Assembly (NCBI GenBank): GCA_033782935.1
Contig: JAWQEG010001234.1
Span: 442,501-506,500, forward strand
Length of the DNA stretch: 64,000 nt
Direction: 5' to 3'
Source: Petrolisthes cinctipes
Taxonomy: Eukaryota; Arthropoda; Malacostraca; Decapoda; Porcellanidae
Shown: positions 38,217 through 50,567 of the stretch, piece by piece
How the letters are laid out: each line of letters starts with the position of its first letter
Numbering within the stretch: the first letter of the stretch is position 1
Notes under the pieces: generated by a model
The model's input: only the letters and a program-made list of their open reading frames with translations
What the model was told of the DNA's origin: nothing
The model's database searches: none
Translations under genes and position numbers: made by a program

Positions 38217-39207
38217 AGGCGTCTTCTATTTATGCCAGAGCAACACTGGTCAGGCAACCCGGTAGCTCGAATCGTCGATTTCGCATGTTCTATTTACACC
38301 AGGCAACCCTGGTCACCCAAACCCGGGTTGGTCGGAGGGCAACCCGGAGCAACCCATCTCGATAGCAGGGTTACGTGGCGGTATCTGGCAACTTTTATGG
38401 GTTGCTCATCAGCTGATGCTACCAAAACAAACACTGGTAAGGCCTCTTACAGAAATAGAAATATATATGATATTTTAGCATAATATGAGACGTTATCTTC
38501 AAAATACATAAAGGAAATATGATTTTGAAGTGGCATGAGTACCCTAATCAGTAGCATTTGAGGGAAATTTCTATTATTTTGCACAACCAGCCACAGCCAT
38601 ACAACAGGGTGCTGCTGGACTGAAGTACTTAAGAAGAGTCCTTCCTCTTCCTGTAACTGCAGTTTTTCCTTGCAAATATCAACCTGACACGTTATAGAAA
38701 TTGTCGATTGAAATACTGGACACCAAAGTGTGGGTAGAGTAACCAGAAAATATCATTGAAAGATGTGCCGCTTTTTTATATATCTGATTTGTATTCCATT
38801 ATTTTTATGATGAAATTAAAGGGTACCAGTGCATTTTCACCATGCTTGACCCTCTAACTTAATTTAAAAGGCTCCACACACTGTTGTTTGTCCAAGTTAA
38901 GTCCCAGTAGTCTGCCTTTGTTAGATCTTGGTAATTTACCCAGGTTAGGTCCCAGTAATTTGGCAAGTCCAGTTCAGTTAGCTTGGGTTAAGTCTGGCTG
39001 ATTCAAGAACAGAAAAATATTAAATATTTTATGGATAGCTTACCAATATTACCCATCAAACTTCAAATAAGTAGACCCTGGGATTATTTAAATATCCAAA
39101 ATTGTTTTGGTAAAATTATATATTCCATATCTTTTGCTCTACTTAAAGTAGTACTTTAGAGGTGTTTCTGTGTTAAATTTTTAAAACCCTATATATTACC
39201 CACAGGG

Positions 39208-39462
39208 TTGTTCTTATGAAGCTGGTTCCAGCCACAAAAGCTATGCTGCAAGAGGAACATGTGTGTTGGAACCAGCATATCAAAAACCTGATTTGGACCC
39301 TGATGACCCTGGTGTGCCATTACCTCCCATACCATCATCAGTGAATATACAGCCACCTACAACAGCTCCAATTTCCCCAATAACAGAAGCAAGTGCTTCC
39401 GCTGGTACTTCACAACAAGGGACTGTGCCATCACATCAACTGCGGGTAGTAGGTGGAGGTTA
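39208..39462 (+). CDS. Unidentified Pro/Thr-rich exon-like frame
   Basis: After an acceptor-like CCCACAG, a frame with YQKPDLDPDDPGVPLPP.. runs to a TAA at 39,463. Composition (Pro, Ser, Thr) suggests a disordered C-terminus. No family recognised; a host or transposon exon are both possible. Confidence 0.3.
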
Positions 39463-40348
39463 ACTTCCACCATCCCATAATACTAAAGTGAGAAAGCTAC
39501 TCACTTAAGATGTAGACCTACTTAATTAAAGAAAATATTCAAGTGGTCAAAAATAGTGAAGCCAGCAGGGCAGACCATAGGAAGGAACTTATAAAAGAAC
39601 TGCAAAGATTTAATGAAAATTATGAAAAATCAAACTCATGATTAAATTAAGATCAAAGCAGAAAACGAGGCAACATGAGTCTGACAGTGAATAAAGAAAT
39701 ATCATCCTTGATGCAATATGTATATATACTAGTTTATTCTGAATGGCCCTAGTTTGTGTTGTATTTTTGTGTACTGTACAGGTTTATACTGGCCTTAGTT
39801 GCTGGTTTATTATCACAAGAGAATACTGTATCTAGAATTTTAAGTTGTTAAATGGATTCAGTTTTATGTTGTGTAGAATGTGTGTGTTGGACTGGAGTTG
39901 GGAACCTGGTAAACCTAATGATATTATATTTGTCTAGAGATCAGATGTTAGGGCAGGCGATATCCTTTTCAACAGATCCCCATTCTTGTAGTAATTTATT
40001 GTTTGTTCAGGGTCTTTTTAATTTTCAAGTGATTTCTTTTTCTTTTCTCATAACTTCCAGAATGGATTTTGTTATTTTTTAATTTTCCTTTAAATAACCG
40101 GTTTCCTGTTATGCTTTCCCTATCTACCCTGAACTCCATTTACCATTTGGCTTCCCACAGTCCATGAGATTAAATATACACATAATAATAATAACAATCA
40201 TGTGTTTAATTTTAACCTACTTTTACAGAACCATGTTTGCTATAAATGAAATCGACAGTTAAACCTAAATAATTATTTACAGAAGTACATTCACTATTGA
40301 TTGGGTTATTAATCATACTTGTAAGCATGCTCAAGTTTTTCTGGTATT

Positions 40349-40699
40349 TATTGAAAGAATTACAGTTTTGTGGCAGTGTTGCCAGATCCGGCTAGGTCCT
40401 AGTATTTTGCCCCGGTCATTTCCTGTACTTTACCACGGGTATTTCCCGGTAGTTTGCCCAGGTTAGGTCCCAGTAATCTGCCCAGGTTAGATCTCTGTAG
40501 TCTGATGCGGTCTAGGTTAGGTTAGGTAAAGTTCGGTAAGGTCAGGCTAATTTCAAAATGCCCCATTTGAATACGCCCTATCTTGGAAATGGGGCATTTG
40601 TGGAGGAAATGCCATAGAAGAAAATAGTCTTAAAATGGTCTAAATAAGTGGGTAATGAAGGTAGAAAAACCTTATGCAATAACGGTAATTCATTCAATA
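40349..40699. mobile_element. MITE, inverted relative of 35,285-35,541
   Basis: TATTGAAAGAATTACAGTT at the left, TAACGGTAATTCATTCAATA at the right. It has a longer inner part (CCCGGTAGTTTGCCCAGG) than the first copy. Nested in the 5.1 kb element. Confidence 0.75.
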
Positions 40700-40961
40700 T
40701 TTACAGTTTTTCTTATTGACTCGAGTATGAAAAAACACGTTTCTTCAATTTGTCGGGAATGGTTACTGTCCTAATTGCAGCCACAAATTATATTCCTCGC
40801 AATTGCAAAGTATGGTCTGCTGCACAGATCCCTGAACAATATGAGAGTAGCTTTTTAATGAAGCTAACACATGGCCAATGGCTGGCATCAGTCACATTTC
40901 CACTTGAGAAGCCCATAACTACACTATCAACATAATACATGCAGGTAGGGAAACACTCGAT

Positions 40962-43235
40962 TTGTCATCAAATTCTGAGAGTGCCGAACATAATGCTGGG
41001 AAAAAAGGCTCTGCTGAGTCTTTCGATGCCATCTTCAATGTTTACAAACAAAGGAATGAGGTGTACGAAAGGTTTAAGACAATAGTGATGAGAACAGTAG
41101 CAGAGGTAGTGGGATGCAAGTCACAGAAGAGGGGAAAGAAAGGGAGTGCTTGGTGGTCAGATGAAGTGAAGGATGCAATAGCGAAGAAAAGGAAGGCATA
41201 TAGGAGAACACTACAGAGGAATGTGTCAGAGGAAGTAAAAGAGAGGTGGAAGAGAGAATATAATGTTTGTAAGAGACAAGTGCAGAGGATGGTGAGTGAG
41301 AGTAAAAGGAGAGTGGACGAGGAGTTTGGTAGGAAATTGAGTGAGAAGTTTAAAGAAAATAAGAAATTATTCTGGAAGGAGGTTAAAAGAGAAAGAGGAG
41401 AAGGAAAGTCTGGTAGCGTGAGAATGAAGAGAGAGGATTGAGTTACTGTGAGTAGAAGTGAGGAAGTGAAAGAAGTGTGGAAGAGGCACTTTGATCGCTT
41501 GATGAATGAAGGGACGGGAGGGGAGGCGGTGGTGACATGCATGGGGATGGAGGCAGGTGGTAGACGACAGGGTGTACAGGGAGAACTGGGAAGGGAAGAG
41601 GTTAGGAAAGCAATAGGAAAGTTGAAGATGGGAAAGGCACCGGGGGTGGATGGGATAACTGCTGAAATGTTAAAGTGTGGGGGGGAGGTAGTGGTGGAGT
41701 GGATGTTGCTTTTATGTACATTGGCTTGGAGGCAGGGAGAGGTGCCAGAGGATTAGAAGAGAGCCATAATTGTACCTTTGTATAAGGGGAAGGGAAGTAA
41801 GAAGGAGTGTGGTAGCTATAGGGGAATAAGCCTTCTTAGTGTATCGGGGAAGGTTTACGGGAAGGTTATTACGGAAAGACTGATTGAAGTAACAGGGAAT
41901 AAAGTTAGTGAGGAGCAGGGAGGGTTCAGATAGGGTAGAGGATGTGTGGACCTAATATTTGCATTAAAATCAATAGTGGAGAAATATATTGGGAAGGGTA
42001 AGAAGTTGTATGCTGCCTTCATGGACTTGGAGAAGGCATACGATAGGGTTAATAGGAAAGCTATGACAGAGGTGTTGAGAATTTATGGTGTTGGGGGGCC
42101 TTTGCTGAAAGGCATTGAGGCTTTTTATGCAGATGCAAAAGCATGTGTACGGGTAGAGGGTGATCTAAGTGAGAGTTTTAATATTAGTGTAGGGCTGAGA
42201 CAGGGATGTGTTATGTCACCATGGTTGTTCAATATATATATGGATGGTTGTATGAGAGAGGTGAAAGCCAAAGTGAATGGTCTGGGGGCGAAGTTGAAGC
42301 TGAATGAAGCAAATTGGTCCCTGGTGGCAAGTTTGTTTGCGGATGACACTGTGCTGATGGCTGAGAATGAAAGGAATTTACAGAGAGTGGTGGACGAATT
42401 TCAGTCTGTGTGTAAACGAAGGAAACTGAAGGTGAATGTGGGTAAAAGTAAAGTGATGGTATTTGAAAGAGCAGAAACTGAAGTGATTGACTTTGCTACA
42501 CCTTACAGAGTGGCTGTACCAACTGGGACGAAGTGTGAGATAACTCTGAGGGGTGAGAGGATGGAGGAAGTGAAGGAGTTTAAGTACCTGGGTACAGTTA
42601 TGTGAAAACATGAAAGTATGGATGGAGAAATTAGGGAGAGAGCAGTGAAGGGTAGACAGGTCATAGGATCACTGGGGAGGATTATGAAGGGTAGAAGTGT
42701 TAGTATGGAAGTGAAAAGGGGACTACGAAATACTATAATCCTGCCAACACTGACGTATGCGTCGGAGACATGGACATGGAGTAGGGCTCACCAGTCTAGA
42801 ATAGGTGCTGTGGAAATGAGTTACTTGAGAGGAGCATGTGGACTTACTAGATGGGATGGAGAAAGTAATGAGAGTGTGTATGAGAGATGTGGTATGAGTG
42901 AGAAGGCAATTGGCATTGAGTGTGGAGTGGTTGAGAGAGTGAAACGTGATACATTGGGGTGGTTTGGACATGTAGAGAGAATGCAAGGTGAGGAGTTTGT
43001 AAAGAAGGTGTAGGGAAGTGAAGTTGTGGGACCTGGTGTGAGAGGCAGACCTCCGGTTAGGTGGCAGAACAGAGTGGAAGAGTATGTACGTGAGAGAAAC
43101 GTGAGCGGTAGAGGAGGGCTTGAACAAGTAAGGAGGGAGTGTTGGAACAGGGAGAACTGGAGACACTTCTGCCGTGGCCACCCCCTTGGGGGGAGTTCCC
43201 GGAGGGAACGAGGCGTCAGAGCTATAAATAGATAG
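40962..43235 (+). pseudogene. RTE-like retrotransposon, RT domain, five in-frame stops
   Basis: One frame is kept from 40,962 to 43,235 with stops at 41,439, 41,754, 41,931, 42,603 and 43,011 and no frameshift that I can see. RT motifs: GKAPGVDGI, SYRGISLLS, FMDLEKAYDRVN, LRQGCVMSPWLF, LFADDTVLMA, KYLGT. A 3' (ATAG)n tail follows at about 43,225. The endonuclease is missing, so it is 5' truncated. The clade is inferred from motif style and tail. Confidence 0.8.
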
Positions 43236-43356
43236 ATAGGAACTTCAACCCGGGTTGGTGGTCGGCGTGTTCTATTTACACCATACAACCCGGGTCTTTC
43301 GGAGCAACACAGGTTGCCAACCCGGGTTGATCGAGTGGCATAAAGAGAAGACGCCT

Positions 43357-43450
43357 TATTACACCTGAAGAACCTATGCCTGATGTTAGTGAAAATGGAT
43401 GTGGAATGAAACTACACAGCAGTGTGCAACAGTCTTCATTTATTGAAGGT
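43357..43450 (+). CDS. Second part of the THAP exon
   Basis: Continuation of the exon at 37,855-38,216 after the nested element, reading TPEEPMPDVSENGCG.. to a splice donor. The TAT is counted once. Confidence 0.6.
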
Positions 43451-43844
43451 AAGAGATAACTTAGGATGTGTTGGATGTTTGCTTTGAGATGAAAAACTTG
43501 GCTATCCTATGGGGTATCTAGCCTGAAGTGTTTGTCACAATAGTGGGTTATTTTATTATAATAATTATTTTATGTATGTTCATGTGTTTCTGTGTTAGGT
43601 GGCAATGTGTTTTGAATGTTCTCCAGGCTAAATAGGTAAAAGATTTAGGTTAAAATTTTCATTTATTTGACATTCTCAAAGAGAGCTAGTCTGATTGCCA
43701 TTGGAGTGCATTTGGTGGTTAGAAATGAATATGGAATGTTGAACATGATAAGATACAGTAATGTACAATATTACCTAAGATACTGATAGTCACATTTGAT
43801 TATAATTATGCTTATTCATCTGTATTTTTTTGTTTCCGTAATAG

Positions 43845-43976
43845 ACGTACCTGAGCCACATCCACATGCTGACTTTTATGCCCTACCTCAAGAACCAGTG
43901 GCTGAGATAACCATCAGTGAAATTGGAGGTGGAGTTGACCTTCATAACAGTTTGCAAGAGTTCTCAGTTGCTGAAG
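43845..43976 (+). CDS. ISL2EU transposase gene, exon 2
   Basis: Bounded by CCGTAATAG and GAAG|GTAAGAG. It reads DVPEPHPHADFYALPQEP.., a Pro-rich linker between THAP and DDE. The next exon has a similar PxPHPD start, suggesting an internal exon duplication. Confidence 0.5.
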
Positions 43977-44185
43977 GTAAGAGATTCTTGTGAATGTATT
44001 GAATATGATTGAAGTACCGGGAGGAAATGGTTAGAATTTTATATTTGGAAAATATTAATTAAACTTGTGTCGGCAGAAACAATAGTATTTACTATGTGTT
44101 CAACTTTCCTTGTGGAACGCTGAGTGTGATACATTCTCACAATACTTTGACATGACCAATCTTTTTTCTTTTATTTTCGTTTCAG

Positions 44186-44320
44186 TAACACCTGTGCCAC
44201 ACCCAGACCACACTTATCTCTGCACTTCCCAGGATGGTGCAGACTTTGGCCAACCAGCTGATGTTGGGATACAGATAGGTCAACCTACCCTTGACGCTGA
44301 AACTCAAACACTTGATATGG
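44186..44320 (+). CDS. ISL2EU transposase gene, exon 3
   Basis: After a TTTCGTTTCAG acceptor it reads TPVPHPDHTYLCTSQDG.. and ends near a GTTTGT donor. Linker sequence, no catalytic residues. Confidence 0.45.
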
Positions 44321-44697
44321 TTTGTTATTGACCTTGAAATTCATATTTTCTTCTTATTCCAAGCATAATGAGAATATTGTTATATTAATAATTAACCAGC
44401 TACAACAGGATAAAAAAAAATGCAAGGGATGTAGTTATTTTCTTGATCATTGTTAAATGACGAGTTTTTAACACTGGTATGTCAATATTTTTCAAAAGTT
44501 TACATTGTTTACCAGAAATTTGCTCTCATTTTGCATTATCAGTACAGTTGTGGCAAATAGTCCTTAACCAGGCATTGATGGATAGCTGTGACCATCATTC
44601 AAATCATTTATACCCATACTATCATCAGGCGACTGACTGAAGCACCTGGTCAATGACTGTCTGCCATGACTTTAATTTTACATTTTTTCATTGCAGT

Positions 44698-45591
44698 TTG
44701 TCCATGCCAGTGAAGCCGAGAAGAACAAAATCCTGCACCAATCAATCAAGGAGAAATTTCTTAGGAGTGACAAGTCGGTTAGGAAATATACTGGTATGTT
44801 GTCCAAAAAAATACTGTATCGAACATTTGAAATAATTCAGAAGAAAGTTGTTAGCATTAACTATTGGAAAGGACCTAAACAGTTTAATAAGAATTCAAAG
44901 CCAAACAGACCAAGTAGAGCAAAAAAAGATAAAGAGTTTGATGAATACTTCATTACTTTAATATACATTAGACAAGCATGGGAGATGGAGGTGCTTGCTC
45001 AGCTGTTTGGGGTAAGCCAGAGTTACATTAGTTGTGGCATAACAACATGGATTAATGTTTTGTACGAGATATTCAAAAGACGGCTAAAGTATCCATCAGC
45101 TGAAACTGTTAAAAACAATCTCCCAGAGAACTACTCCTCTGAATATAGGGATACAAGAATTATTCTGACTGCACAGAATTTTTCACGGTTAAACCATGGA
45201 ATTGCAGTGCTCAAGCTGCAACTTATTCAAATTATAAACATCATAATACAGTTAAACTCTTAGTTGGAATAACACCAACAGGCTTAATTTCTTATGTTTC
45301 AAAAGTATATGGAGGAAGTGCTTCAGATAGGCATATATTTGAAAAGAAGTTTTTGGACAAAGTTGAACCTGGGGATGCCATCATGGTTGATCGTGGCTTT
45401 AATGTAGCAGACTTGTTACTTGAAAAAAAAGCAAAGTTGCATATCCCCCCTTTCACCAGAAAAAAGGATGGTACTGATCATAGGATTTTAAATCAAAATG
45501 AAATAGAAAAAACGAGGGAGATAGCATCACTACGCATTCATGTTGAACGGGCCATATTGTGGAACTTAGTTAAGTTCATTTACTCTCCGTA
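44698..45591 (+). pseudogene. ISL2EU transposase gene, DDE_4-type exon
   Basis: Acceptor CATTGCAG, then ..FVHASEAEKNK.., a helix-turn-helix-like region (FGVSQSYISCGITTWI), and the catalytic part. Around 45,165 a one-base frame change occurs: the conserved DCTEFF lies in another frame from the upstream part. GITPTG, GSASDRHIF, MVDRGFNVADLL and SLRIHVERA follow, matching the second D and the final E. The C-terminus ends early (stop at 45,590). Confidence 0.7.
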
Positions 45592-45875
45592 GTCCACTGG
45601 CGAGACATGTAATACAGAGCCAATCATGGATCAAGCTCACCGATTACTACAGTATGGAGAGTGAACAGACTAAAGTATCAGCTGGGAGTCTCACCTCTTA
45701 GCTACATACAGAATATACTTAATACTTATACTTCTTATTTTATGCTTAACTGTCAAGTCTTATTATGTATGATATAAAAGACATGCTATATTAGTTTGTT
45801 TTATTTACTACACAAATATTAATGGAGTATATTGCACAGATAATTTTTATTTGTCTCTGGCTACTGGAACATGAA

Positions 45876-46806
45876 TTAAAGTCTCTTGTATATAAATTTT
45901 TCATAAAATGCAAGAGCCTTATTAACATCTCCTTCAAACCTGGTCTTTTCAAAATATATCCTTTCAATAGTTAGGCATGGTTCCTTTTTTGTGAACATCA
46001 CAAAATCACACCATCCATAACCTGTCACTCCAAGATTGGCTTGAATTTGGGTATACCAAGAAGACTTTTTAAAATTAACTTTCCCATCACTACCCAAGAC
46101 GACATGATATTTCTTGCCCCGAGCAATCTCTTCTCCTGAAATGGAATTTGTATTTGCACTATAAGGGCATTTAATTTCAATCAGTCCAGTCCCACAACAT
46201 TTGCACTTTATACTATTCCGTCTGGGCTAGCCCTCAGAATAGGGTTTATTGCACTTATAAATAAGCCAATTTCATTGATTTTTAGCTTTGTATGTGTATG
46301 TTTCATGTGCTGGTAATATAATTACTTTACAACAGGTTTACTTTTTCTACCATATTCTGTTGCTTCATTCCCTATACACGTGGACTGACCCATGATGGGA
46401 TCCACAACATAATTGTCATACTGGTCCCTAGTATAATGGGAAGCCAGGTGGAGAGTTGTAGATGTTAATGCTCCAATTCTTTGTTGCCACCACAATGAAC
46501 ATTTTAACTGAGCTTTAGTTTGATTCTTTATATATTCTCTTCTGGCGTCAGTGTAGTATTCAATTAATTTTGGTATAAAAGAATTATACTCAGCTCCCTT
46601 AAACTGTTGTGCCAGCTCTGGGAGAGTGAGTTTTGTTGCTGGAGATGGATGATATACTTGCTGCAACTCTACAGCATTAGTATCCTGCAGCAAAGCCGAG
46701 AAGTCAGTGTCCATATCGTCATCTTCGTATGTGGATGCCAACACACATGACTCGTACATCGATTCAGGATGAGGAACAGTAGGCCATGGACTGCTGGTGG
46801 TGTGCC
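45876..46806 (-). pseudogene. YqaJ-type nuclease gene, 3' exons
   Basis: Minus-strand exon from an acceptor at 46,807 carries WWQQRIGALTSTTLH and NEATEYGR, then a donor-like GTT|GTAAAG near 46,330. The next exon (about 46,250 downwards) has ASPDGI and GLIEIKCP, the catalytic motifs of YqaJ/lambda exonuclease, in two different frames, so one base was lost near 46,220. It ends with SSWYTQIQANLGVTGYGWCD and a stop at 45,876. Confidence 0.7.
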
Positions 46807-47684
46807 TGCACAATAAAATTTGGTGTCAATATATGAAAGAAAAACAAAGTTATTGTTAAATAATGAAAGAGAGAGTCTAACTGGTGAGGCATAGGTAGAA
46901 GCAAGAAAATTAATTTGACAGCAGACGTTAATGAGTGTGTGTGTGAATAAGAGTTGACCTGGGCCTCCATAACAGGCTTCTAGCTTATGTCCAGTGTCAG
47001 AGTATGTATGTATGTAGAAAGAGAGACGGTTTACAGCGAGTTTTCTGTCAACACAAGATTCATTCATGAAAAGAATATAGGTTTTGGCACATGTAACTTG
47101 CCTATGCTAATATATTAAGGCCCCAGGGAGGGAAAACTATATTGCTCTAGTGGTAGTTTTTACACACCTTAAAGAAAGCTGTGTTCAATACCAAAAATAC
47201 ATAGTTCAATTTCCTAAAAAGCATCCACATTAGGTTTGAGCTTACAGCTTCACACATTACCAGTAATAATATTAGGCTAGAGCTTACAGCCTAAGAATTT
47301 ACCATTCAGGTTTGTCCAGGTGATGGGGTGCTTCCAGTGCTAAGAAGGGAAAAAGAAATGATCTGTACCATTAACAGTATTATACTTCCTTATGTTAGTA
47401 TATCATGATCTTATATATATGTATATACATACAGGCCGATACGTTAGAGCAATGGCAATTTCAATTATGTTGAAGTCTTCTATGTGAAAAATAAATTGCT
47501 CAAATTACACAGAAAGCCAATGTCTTAAGGCCTATGAGAAAAAAAATATATATTGACTAACTACAGTATGTCAATGCAGTTTAGCTCAAGATATGTGAAT
47601 ATCAGTACCTATTTATTTTGATAACCGATAAATTATTTCTTATCACTTTAAAAGATGAACAAACCTTGCATTGATGTGAAAAAC

Positions 47685-47838
47685 CCTTATAGGCTGAGAC
47701 GATTTGCTTGGCTTGTCACAGGTACATGGCAAATCTGTGGAGGTTGGCTGGTGGACGGCAAGACTGGCTTTATTTCTATGGACGAAGCTGGCCACAGAAT
47801 ACATTAGTGCCACAACATGTTTGCAGCTACCATCATCT
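47685..47838 (-). CDS. SWIM-finger exon of the YqaJ gene
   Basis: Acceptor TTTTCAG at 47,839, donor AAGG|GTTTTT at 47,684. It reads DDGSCKHVVALMYSV.., the CxH half of a SWIM finger that normally precedes YqaJ in these elements. Confidence 0.6.
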
Positions 47839-48697
47839 CTGAAAAGATGTTACCATTCATTATATTAATATTATCAAACAGGTGTCCATACAAAATTTCA
47901 TGTTATCTAAATGTGGTATAAAGCAGTTTTTGTACAAACTATTTCCTAATGCTTCTTTCCCAGTATGTAATACTTTACTGTACTGGCCTCTTATGCTTGG
48001 GATACATTTGGTCTATATTCAAGTTTGCCACCAGTTTACTTATGCAGGTACCGGTACAATATTTTCCACAGTGGTACTGTAACCATTTATGTGTTACTAT
48101 TTTTTGCTGATACTTGCAAGATATGTAGGCTAAATAAAGTACTATTTAAGCCATTACTGCATGGTGTGCTGTATTGTAGGCCTACCAAGTAGTGTATATA
48201 AGTACTGTATTTTGCAACTAAACTTACAGGCACTATAAGGGTTATTCTGGAACACGTGTTGGTGGAGCAGTGTTATTTGGAGGAACTGAATCTCTTTTCT
48301 TTAGAAATTGCAAATAGTGTCTTAGTCCTATGGAATCTACATGGGTAGGCCTAAGCTGAGGAGGTTAGCCAAGAAATTTGTTAGTTATTTACTTTGCTAA
48401 GGATAAAATGAGTTGCACTTCCAAAAGAAAGCCACATATGGCTATCACCCTATGCAGAGGTTAGGGTCAGTTTATTAGATAGCCCTTTATCCGAAATTTG
48501 CACTCCTTTAGCCTACACAAAATATTAAGTGCAATTACTGAAACTTGTAAACCTTAAAAATTGTATGCTGCACCAAATTCCATGGATTTAAAACATAACT
48601 ATATACTGTATAACTAATTAATAAATTTCAACTTATCCAGAGAACACTAATCTGCACATTTAAAATCATTTACATAACAAAATGCAAGTTGGGAATA
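47839..48697. other. No gene identified
   Basis: AT-rich unique sequence inside the ISL2EU element, upstream of the SWIM exon in its direction of transcription. Earlier exons of the nuclease gene could lie here but were not recognised. Confidence 0.35.
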
Positions 48698-50567
48698 TTT
48701 TTACAAGTTGCCACAACACGATTTTAAAATTTTTACTATTACCAGTGTTTATATTTCAGTATTACAAACAACTTTTCTATATACCATTTGCTTAGCAAAT
48801 GCGTTATAACACTAATTACCTCTTATAAGTGTAGTGAGTGTCGTATTTTTCAGAGTCCAAAAATTTCGTTATATCCCCCATTTCACGCTTTTCTTATTAC
48901 AATATGCTTTATTTCATCTTGTAATACAATATTTCTTAGTAACATTTCCGTCATAAATGCGTTATAACACTAATTATCTCTTATAAGTGTATTGAGTGTC
49001 ATATTTTTCAGAGTCCAAAAATTTCGTAAAATCGTGTCGTATTTTTCAGAGTCCAAAAATTTCGTAACATTGGCTTTTTCACACATTTCTTATTACAATA
49101 AGCTCTATTTCATCTTGTACTACAATATTTCTTAGTAGCATTTCCGTTATAAATGCGTTATAAGGCCACTCTCACGATTTCTAAGCAATGTGTTTGCAAG
49201 TGAAAACAAATATGGCTGCCATTGGGCATTGAATTCAAAACATAGGTCAGCTGATCTATGAGCCCCACAGTGCGACCTGGTGGCACATATTTTAACTTCA
49301 AGCCAAATCTAACCAATCAGTTTTTCACACAATTCTATCATCTCCTTATTGACCAATCATAGACCTACAACACGTGACTACGTCACTGAAACTTCAGTCT
49401 CTCCATTTATCTTGCCAGTATAACATTACTGTCTATCTGTGGAGGAGGTATATCCTTGGCTCATCTGGTTAACTCACCTGGCTGCTTGGTTTTACGAAAA
49501 TTTACTGGAGAAACACAGAAATTATACAAAAAAACACTTGTGCCTCTTATTGAAAAATAAATTAGTCCATGATCAGTTATAATAACTGGTTTAAAGTGCT
49601 TTGAATATAAGGTCATCCAGTCCACCTGCCACCAATACAACTTGCCAGAATACAACACTACCACCTACTCTTCAACTCCATAAGAACCAGTACCTTCCAC
49701 ATAATTTGCTTCCAATTAAGGTAAATTGGTGTATGAAACAAGGGGTCTGATTTGGTCTTCCTAATTCTATAACAAATTGATGTTCTGGTTAAGACCGAAG
49801 GATTCCAAGGTTAGGTCCCGAAGGATGCCATGATTTGGTCTCAAAGAATGCCAAGGTTAGGTCCCGAAGGATACCAAGGTTAGGTCCCGAAGTATGCCAT
49901 GGTTAGGTTCCGAAGTATGCCATGGTTAGGTTCCAAAGGATGACAGGGTTAGGTTCCAAAGGATGCCCCCTTCTAGGTTAGGTTAGGTCAGGTCAGGTAA
50001 GGTCTTTTTAATTCTGTAATATCTCGATGCTATGGTTAAGACCGAAGGATGCCCGATCCAGGTTGGGTCAGAAAAAAGTTGGCTCGGGTTTTTAATTTTT
50101 CAATATTTATGCTCGTTGAAAACTGGAAAACCCGAGCCAAGTTTGGCAAAACTTGGCTCGGGTTTTCCAGTTTTCCAGATTTATGCTTGTTGAAAATTGG
50201 AAAACCCGAGCCAACTTTTGCCGAAACTTGGCTCGGGTTTTCCAATTTATGCTTGTTGAAAATTGGAAAACCCGAGCCAACTTTTGCCGAAACTTGGCTC
50301 GGGTTTTCCACTTTTTGACATTTATGGCATGTCATGAGTGCAATCTAGAAAGGCAAATATACTATATTATGAGTTTTCCCCACACCCAAAACCCCCGATT
50401 TCCCAGGCTCTCCCCCAAGATTGTTGGATGGGGGGGAGGGGGGCTATCTCCAAAACGAAGCATTTCCTAAAGAAACGAAGGTCAACATCACTCAAATCAC
50501 ACTAAAACCTTCTAGGAATTATATATTTTTCCTATGAAATCCTGTTGTGGCAACTTGTAAAAATTTA
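48698..50567. mobile_element. TIR element with palindromic minisatellite, full copy, inverted
   Basis: Ends TTTTTACAAGTTGCCACAAC and GTTGTGGCAACTTGTAAAAA. From the right: CCTAGAAGG-type leader, GAGCC palindromic units (50,090-50,310), AGGTT array (49,800-50,010), CAGCCAGGTGAG segment, and CACGTGAC at 49,372. Same architecture as 32,692-35,095 but complete. No coding capacity. Confidence 0.75.

Larger units (their letters stand above)
38217..43356. mobile_element. 5.1 kb TIR element nested in the THAP exon (TAT duplication)
   Basis: TIRs AGGCGTCTTCTATTTATGCC (left) and its near-exact reverse complement at 43,336-43,356, 21 bp with one mismatch. TAT at 38,214-38,216 is repeated at 43,357-43,359. 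Subterminal regions carry AACCCGGGTT palindromes. It holds a MITE and a dead RTE-like element. I did not recognise its own transposase; exon-like frames at 39,208-39,460 (Pro/Ser/Thr-rich) and 40,750-40,935 remain unidentified. Confidence 0.7.

Noticed and set aside
48698..50567. Two-base AT target duplication for the TIR element
   Set aside because: AT adjoins both ends if the ends are shifted by one base, but similarity to other copies extends into the flank (ATTTACCG), so the true ends are uncertain.
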